NCBI GenBank assembly: GCA_018607545.1 | Contig: JABBBF010000202.1 | Span: forward strand, 1-9,606 | DNA from: SAR92 clade bacterium | Lineage (GTDB): Bacteria > Pseudomonadota > Gammaproteobacteria > Pseudomonadales > Porticoccaceae | DNA: 9,606 nt | Reading direction: 5' to 3' | Shown here: one piece after another, positions 6,675 through 9,606 of the stretch | Numbering within the stretch: position 1 is the first letter of the stretch | Layout: each line of letters begins with the position of its first letter | The notes under the pieces: model-generated | Databases searched by the model: none | Told to the model about the DNA's origin: nothing | The model's input: only the letters and a program-made list of their open reading frames with translations | Position numbers and translations under genes: made by a program

Positions 6675-7295
6675 TCAGCCGATTATTTGAATAATAAAGC
6701 CTACAGCTATGACCAGCAGCACCAGTGCAAATAGCTTTTCCAGCCAGCGACTGCGCCGCTGATAGGCGATTAATGATGTTGAATGAGAAATAACCACAGC
6801 CATCAACATATACCAGAACATATCCACACCACCAGCAATCAGTGCCAACAGCATTTTTTCCCAGAGTTGGCTGTCGGCATCGACAAACTGACTAAAGAGC
6901 GCGCTAAAGAAAATAATAATCTTGGGATTAACCAGTGCTATTAAAAGCCCATCGCGAGCAGCCAACAATTTCGAGGACTGGGCGGAAACTACCGAATAAG
7001 CATCGCGGCTGGGCTTTGCGAACAGCAACCTGAACGCCATCAAGATTAAAAATACACAACCAGCTATTTGTATTGCACTAAAAATCAGCGGATTACGATC
7101 TACAAGAACAATCAATCCAGACGCTGTGATAAAGGCAAAGATACCTATCATCAGGCCATGACTGATTGCCGCTATCAAGCCAGCCACCCTGCCCTGAGAG
7201 AGCGATAAATTAACGATTACCGCAAGACTGGGGCCAGGGGACATTGCACCTAACAGGCAGGCTAGTGTGACTGTAAACCAAAATCCACTATCCAT
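6675..7295 (-). CDS. LysE/RhtB-family amino acid exporter
   Basis: This inner-membrane protein of 206 aa has about six hydrophobic segments, standard for the LysE/RhtB family that exports amino acids or their derivatives. The family signature is clear near the N-terminus: GAMSPGPSLAVIV (16-28), followed by a basic loop and hydrophobic helices; NPKIIIFF in the middle is also typical of these exporters. The substrate cannot be read from the sequence, so homoserine/threonine, lysine and other amino acids remain possible. The start is ATG 7295 with a modest AAGAG upstream, and a plausible promoter lies about 30 nt further up. The downstream glycosylase-like gene begins 48 nt after the stop and may be cotranscribed; a functional link between the two is not evident. 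Confidence 0.9.
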   Translation of the reverse strand: MDSGFWFTVTLACLLGAMSPGPSLAVIVNLSLSQGRVAGLIAAISHGLMIGIFAFITASGLIVLVDRNPLIFSAIQIAGCVFLILMAFRLLFAKPSRDAYSVVSAQSSKLLAARDGLLIALVNPKIIIFFSALFSQFVDADSQLWEKMLLALIAGGVDMFWYMLMAVVISHSTSLIAYQRRSRWLEKLFALVLLVIAVGFIIQIIG

Positions 7296-7326
7296 AGATT
7301 CACTCTTTGTTTATGTGGAATAGTCT

Positions 7327-7354
7327 TTTATACAGGCATATTTAGATAAAGCAA
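7327..7354 (-). promoter_or_regulatory. Promoter of the LysE-type exporter gene
   Basis: On the minus strand TTGCTT (7349-7354) and TATAAA (7327-7332) are separated by 16 nt. The predicted transcript starts near 7319, leaving a leader of about 24 nt. The plus-strand ACTATTAG at 7354-7361, touching the -35 box, differs by one base from an arm of the 7421-7438 palindrome and may be a half-site. Confidence 0.5.
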
Positions 7355-7420
7355 CTATTAGGATTGGAGTTTTATGGGAGTTAGAGAGCCAGAAAAGCCG
7401 TTTAGGGCAGATAGCCCTTT

Positions 7421-7438
7421 CTAATACTAAAGTATTAG
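7421..7438. promoter_or_regulatory. Perfect 18-bp palindrome, possible operator
   Basis: CTAATACT, AA, AGTATTAG: two perfect 8-bp arms with a 2-bp centre. It lies about 70 bp upstream of the exporter -35 box and 166 bp upstream of the small ORF. The form fits a dimeric helix-turn-helix repressor site. The binding protein is unknown; the HTH protein encoded at 7788-8117 is one candidate. Confidence 0.45.
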
Positions 7439-7524
7439 TACATAAAGGTTATATCAAGCAATTCATAAATCAATAAAAATACACACTTATAGAATTTACC
7501 CACAAACGGATTTTGAATAGAAAC

Positions 7525-7536
7525 TCTATATATAGA
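7525..7536. promoter_or_regulatory. 12-bp palindrome in AT-rich promoter-like DNA
   Basis: TCTATATATAGA is a perfect palindrome about 70 bp before the small ORF. It overlaps -10-like sequence (TATAGA, TAGAAT) and could be part of that gene's promoter or an operator over it. AT-rich palindromes also arise by chance. Confidence 0.3.
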
Positions 7537-7604
7537 ATCTAAAACTAACACAGCGGCCCGCTAGAGGCGCGTTATTTTAAATCCTCAGATGAGTACTAAA
7601 ATCT

Positions 7605-7757
7605 ATGAGTGCTGAAAGTAAAGAAATTATCAATCAACAGGTGCTGGAAGAAAAATTTTCTGCTGGCCTCTTGGAATTTGAAACCCTGATTCAGTGTATC
7701 AACGAAGACAGCCAGTCGAAGCTGATCGATCTGTTTGTGGAGTTAACTGAAGAGTAA
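7605..7757 (+). CDS. Small acidic protein of unknown function (50 aa)
   Basis: I do not recognise this protein. It is the only plausible plus-strand gene in the window. The 50 residues begin MSAESKEIINQQVLEEKF, continue GLLEFETLIQCIN and end KLIDLFVELTEE. The composition is strongly acidic with regularly spaced leucines, isoleucines and phenylalanines, suggesting two or three amphipathic helices and a soluble, possibly protein-binding product. Codon choice is ordinary, with no rare-codon clusters. The ATG at 7605 is the only start: an in-frame TGA lies at 7590-7592. No clear ribosome binding site is seen. It converges on the HTH gene with 30 nt between the stop codons. It could be a genuine small protein or a chance ORF; I favour genuine. 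Confidence 0.5.
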   Translation: MSAESKEIINQQVLEEKFSAGLLEFETLIQCINEDSQSKLIDLFVELTEE

Positions 7758-7781
7758 ATAATTGCCAGTAAAACTTTGTCT

Positions 7782-7804
7782 ATTTAATTACTGATTAAAT
7801 TTTT
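7782..7804 (+). terminator. Weak AT-only hairpin with T-run after the small ORF
   Basis: ATTTAAT (7782-7788) and ATTAAAT (7794-7800) form a 7-bp stem with loop TACTG, and the T-run spans 7800-7804. It begins 25 nt after the small ORF stop and overlaps the 3' end of the HTH gene. An all-AT stem is thermodynamically poor, so this is only a candidate. Confidence 0.25.
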
Positions 7805-8117
7805 CGGCAACTTTGGTGAATAACTTTGAGCGCTCAGTCTTAGAAAGGCCCAATATTTTTTTGTAGATATCTTCGACAGAGTTAATTTTTTTGCCAGAAG
7901 GCTTTTTCGGCAGCGCATTGCAGTAGAGAGAGTCTATAGGGACACCGAAATAGTCTGCCAGGGCTGCCATAGAGTCACGGCGAGGATCCTGGGTAACCTG
8001 ACTGAGTATCCGATTAATAGTTGGCTGGGGAACCCCGGTAGCTCTGGAAAGGCCACTCTGAGAAATGCCCTCTTTTGCCATTAAACGCGCTAGTTCTTTG
8101 CTCATATAATCACTCAT
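7788..8117 (-). CDS. Short Cro/CI-family helix-turn-helix regulator
   Basis: This is a 109-aa DNA-binding protein. Residues 6-60 are a typical HTH_3 (Cro/CI) domain: helix 2 ISQSGLSRATG (18-28) and recognition helix PQPTINRIL (30-38), ending ALADYFGVPIDSLY. It lacks the C-terminal protease/dimerisation domain of phage CI-LexA repressors. Instead there is a basic linker (KKPSGKK) and a short helical tail, VEDIYKKILGLSKTERSKLFTKVAEKF, that could dimerise. The start could be ATG 8117 or the in-frame ATG 8105, which has GAGTGA just upstream; the longer form is given. Inverted repeats around its promoter suggest self-repression. Such proteins often come from phage or toxin-antitoxin modules, but no other phage gene is visible here. 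Confidence 0.85.
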   Translation of the reverse strand: MSDYMSKELARLMAKEGISQSGLSRATGVPQPTINRILSQVTQDPRRDSMAALADYFGVPIDSLYCNALPKKPSGKKINSVEDIYKKILGLSKTERSKLFTKVAEKFNQ

Positions 8118-8134
8118 CTTTCGTACTTTAATTA

Positions 8135-8177
8135 ACTATCCAATGATGTAACATTTTTAGGCAACTTTTCATTGGAT
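8135..8177 (-). promoter_or_regulatory. Promoter and inverted-repeat operator of the HTH gene
   Basis: A candidate promoter has -35 TTGCCT (8159-8164) and -10 GATAGT (8135-8140) with an 18-nt spacer. A perfect 9-bp inverted repeat, ATCCAATGA (8138-8146) and TCATTGGAT (8169-8177), brackets it. One arm overlaps the -10 and the other lies just beyond the -35. The arm centres are 31 bp apart, about three helical turns, which suits two repressor dimers on one DNA face or a loop. Self-regulation is inferred. Confidence 0.4.
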
Positions 8178-8197
8178 TGCCAGTTTTTATTGTAATT

Positions 8198-9118
8198 CTA
8201 CAATTGAAACACTGCGTTTTTATTCTTGGCTTTGACAGCCATATTTCCCGCAACCCCATCAAGCAGATCGGGTCGATCGGTAATAATTCCATCGACGCCG
8301 AATATTATCAGATCGGCCATCTCCTGAACATTATTAACCGTCCAAACGTCCAGCTTTAAGTTGAGCTCACGAGCTGTTTCAACCAGAGACTCAGAAACAA
8401 CTCTTATACCATTCTGCTCAAGAGGCAGCTGCACTGAATACCCCGGAGGGTCATAGAGGTGACCCAATCCCAGCCAACTGAGAACCACCATCCACTGAGC
8501 CTCTTCCTCACCCAGAGAGGTTGGAATTTCCGGACATCGCTGTCTGAAGCTGCGCAATACTGACGAATGGAATGAGCCCACTACCACTTGGTTGAGTAAA
8601 CCATACTCTTTAATCAGCTGACATAAATAGCCACCAGCTTTTGTATCTTCAGGCTTTAGCTCAATTAAAAATCGATTTTCTGGTAAAGTGACAAAAAATG
8701 ATTCCAGTGTCGGGATACGAATGCCCTTTTCGGCAATTTTTTCCGGGTAGTCATACTTATTAAAACCAACATCGAACAATGATAACTCAGCCAAGGTCAT
8801 TTCAGCAATTCGGCCAGTGCCATTAGTCGTTGAATCGATCGTGTCATCGTGGCGTACAACCAAAATATTATCGGCGGTTAAATGAATATCTAGCTCGAGA
8901 ATATCTGCTCCAACAGACAGCGCATTGACTGCAGCCTCTAAGGTATTACCCGGCAGCAGGGCCCGACCATTGCCATGGGCGATAACATTAAACGAGTTAT
9001 CGGCATAGAACGGGATATCCTCTAAGCGGTTGTCAGCTGGCCAGAGCAATAATGTAGTATAGACAAACCCGGCAACCAGCAGAGAAAGCGTTAATTTTCT
9101 AGGCAGGGGAAAAGTCAT
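8198..9118 (-). CDS. Membrane-anchored glycerophosphodiester phosphodiesterase family protein
   Basis: This is a predicted GDPD-family enzyme (306 aa) that would hydrolyse glycerophosphodiesters to glycerol-3-phosphate and an alcohol. Residues 8-26 are hydrophobic after a basic start, an N-terminal anchor or uncleaved signal, so the catalytic domain likely faces the periplasm. Catalytic features are H48 (IAHGNG), the metal ligands E75 and D77 (ELDIH), H90 (VVRHDD), E139 (TLESF) and E153 (LIELK); the barrel ends with LDVWTVN and GVDGIITDRPD. It is odd that the usual HRG...PENT pattern reads HGN...PGNT here, so the conserved arginine after the first histidine is missing. The start is ATG 9118; the in-frame TTG 9124 is less likely, and neither has a strong ribosome binding site. 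The gene follows acs by 28 nt with no terminator between, so cotranscription is possible. Confidence 0.88.
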   Translation of the reverse strand: MTFPLPRKLTLSLLVAGFVYTTLLLWPADNRLEDIPFYADNSFNVIAHGNGRALLPGNTLEAAVNALSVGADILELDIHLTADNILVVRHDDTIDSTTNGTGRIAEMTLAELSLFDVGFNKYDYPEKIAEKGIRIPTLESFFVTLPENRFLIELKPEDTKAGGYLCQLIKEYGLLNQVVVGSFHSSVLRSFRQRCPEIPTSLGEEEAQWMVVLSWLGLGHLYDPPGYSVQLPLEQNGIRVVSESLVETARELNLKLDVWTVNNVQEMADLIIFGVDGIITDRPDLLDGVAGNMAVKAKNKNAVFQL

Positions 9119-9146
9119 AAGCAAAATTCACAAAAGTATCGAATGA

Positions 9147-9606
9147 TTATTTATTGAGGCGGTCGGCAATCAACTGATCGACAACAGAGGGGTCTGCCAG
9201 CGTTGATGTATCTCCCAGATTATCCAATTCATTGGCCGCCACTTTGCGCAGAATTCGCCGCATAATTTTTCCAGAGCGGGTTTTCGGCAGACCTGGTGCC
9301 CACTGAATAATATCTGGTTTGGCTATGGGGCCAATCTCTGAAGCACAGAGTGCAATCAGCTCATCCCGCAACGCTTTATCGGGCTCGACACCGGACATGG
9401 GGGTTACATAACAATAAATGCCCTGACCTTTTATATCATGGGGGTAGCCCACCACCGCAGCCTCGGCAATATCCTTATGCAACACCAGCGCACTCTCAAC
9501 CTCTGCGGTGCCCATACGGTGCCCGGAGATATTCAATACATCGTCGACACGGCCGGTTATCCAGTAATAACCATCTTCATCGCGACGGGCGCCATCGCCA
9601 GTAAAG
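9147..9606 (-). CDS. acs: Acetyl-CoA synthetase, C-terminal part (5' end beyond window)
   Basis: This is an AMP-forming acetate-CoA ligase converting acetate, ATP and CoA to acetyl-CoA in the cytoplasm. Only the last 152 residues are present; the frame is open to the right edge and no start is inside the window. The hinge/C-terminal domain is unmistakable: [38 protein letters not shown] near its start, and [16 protein letters not shown] near the end, whose SGK lysine is the catalytic residue inactivated by acetylation in well-studied Acs proteins. The C-terminal end is of ordinary length. The next gene, a phosphodiesterase, starts 28 nt downstream. Close relatives such as propionyl-CoA synthetase share these motifs but are less likely given the [14 protein letters not shown] match. 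Confidence 0.95.
   Translation of the reverse strand, partial: FTGDGARRDEDGYYWITGRVDDVLNISGHRMGTAEVESALVLHKDIAEAAVVGYPHDIKGQGIYCYVTPMSGVEPDKALRDELIALCASEIGPIAKPDIIQWAPGLPKTRSGKIMRRILRKVAANELDNLGDTSTLADPSVVDQLIADRLNK

Larger units (their letters stand above)
7296..7604. other. 309-nt AT-rich intergenic region with palindromes
   Basis: The region lies between the divergent starts of the exporter gene (minus) and the small ORF (plus). It contains the exporter promoter, a perfect 18-bp palindrome (7421-7438), a GC hairpin AGGGC/GCCCT (7404-7418), a 12-bp palindrome (7525-7536) and two TATAGAAT direct repeats (7488-7495 and 7531-7538). No protein-coding ORF of convincing quality is seen. The density of symmetric sequence suggests regulator binding. 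Confidence 0.6.

Noticed and set aside
7404..7418. AGGGC/GCCCT hairpin as an intrinsic terminator
   Set aside because: The stem is short, the T-run is only three bases, and no plus-strand gene precedes it.
8189..8204. ATTGTA/TACAAT hairpin over the phosphodiesterase stop codon as terminator
   Set aside because: On the minus strand it is followed by A residues, not T; the T-run is on the wrong side for this gene.

Overview
The window looks like a chromosome segment from a Gram-negative, probably marine gammaproteobacterium. The reasons are a TonB-dependent outer-membrane receptor, a gammaproteobacterial-style RhlE helicase, MsrB, Acs and LysE-family proteins, and moderate base composition. 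No rRNA or other phylogenetic marker is present, so the lineage is inference. Every gene is on the minus strand except one 50-codon ORF.

Reading the minus strand from high to low coordinates: the C-terminal part of acetyl-CoA synthetase (9147-9606, cut by the window edge); a membrane-anchored glycerophosphodiester phosphodiesterase (8198-9118); a short Cro/CI-type helix-turn-helix protein (7788-8117) with inverted repeats around its predicted promoter; and, facing it on the plus strand, a small acidic ORF (7605-7757). Next is an AT-rich, palindrome-containing intergenic stretch (7296-7604), then a LysE/RhtB exporter (6675-7295) and a divergent 3-methyladenine DNA glycosylase I relative (5955-6626).

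The centre of interest is 1559-5856. A promoter with an extended -10 and a clear TPP (THI-box) riboswitch (5765-5839) precede five tightly packed genes: a TonB-dependent receptor, a stand-alone YkoF/MTH1187-type thiamine-binding domain, a PnuC-family transporter (PnuT type), a thiamine/choline-kinase-fold phosphotransferase (ThiK-like), and msrB. The first four form a complete predicted salvage route: outer-membrane uptake of thiamine or a related compound, inner-membrane facilitated diffusion, and trapping by phosphorylation, all shut down when TPP is plentiful. msrB follows with a 15-nt gap and so probably shares the transcript. After a 141-nt gap comes a DEAD-box RNA helicase of the RhlE type (1-1417). 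It is truncated by the left edge and carries a remarkable tail of eight R-[D/E/A]-G-[S/N] tetrapeptides.

The component families are known. The less ordinary points are the completeness and order of the thiamine cassette, the appended msrB, the helicase tail, the uncharacterised small ORF with its HTH neighbour, and non-canonical active-site residues in the glycosylase and the phosphodiesterase.
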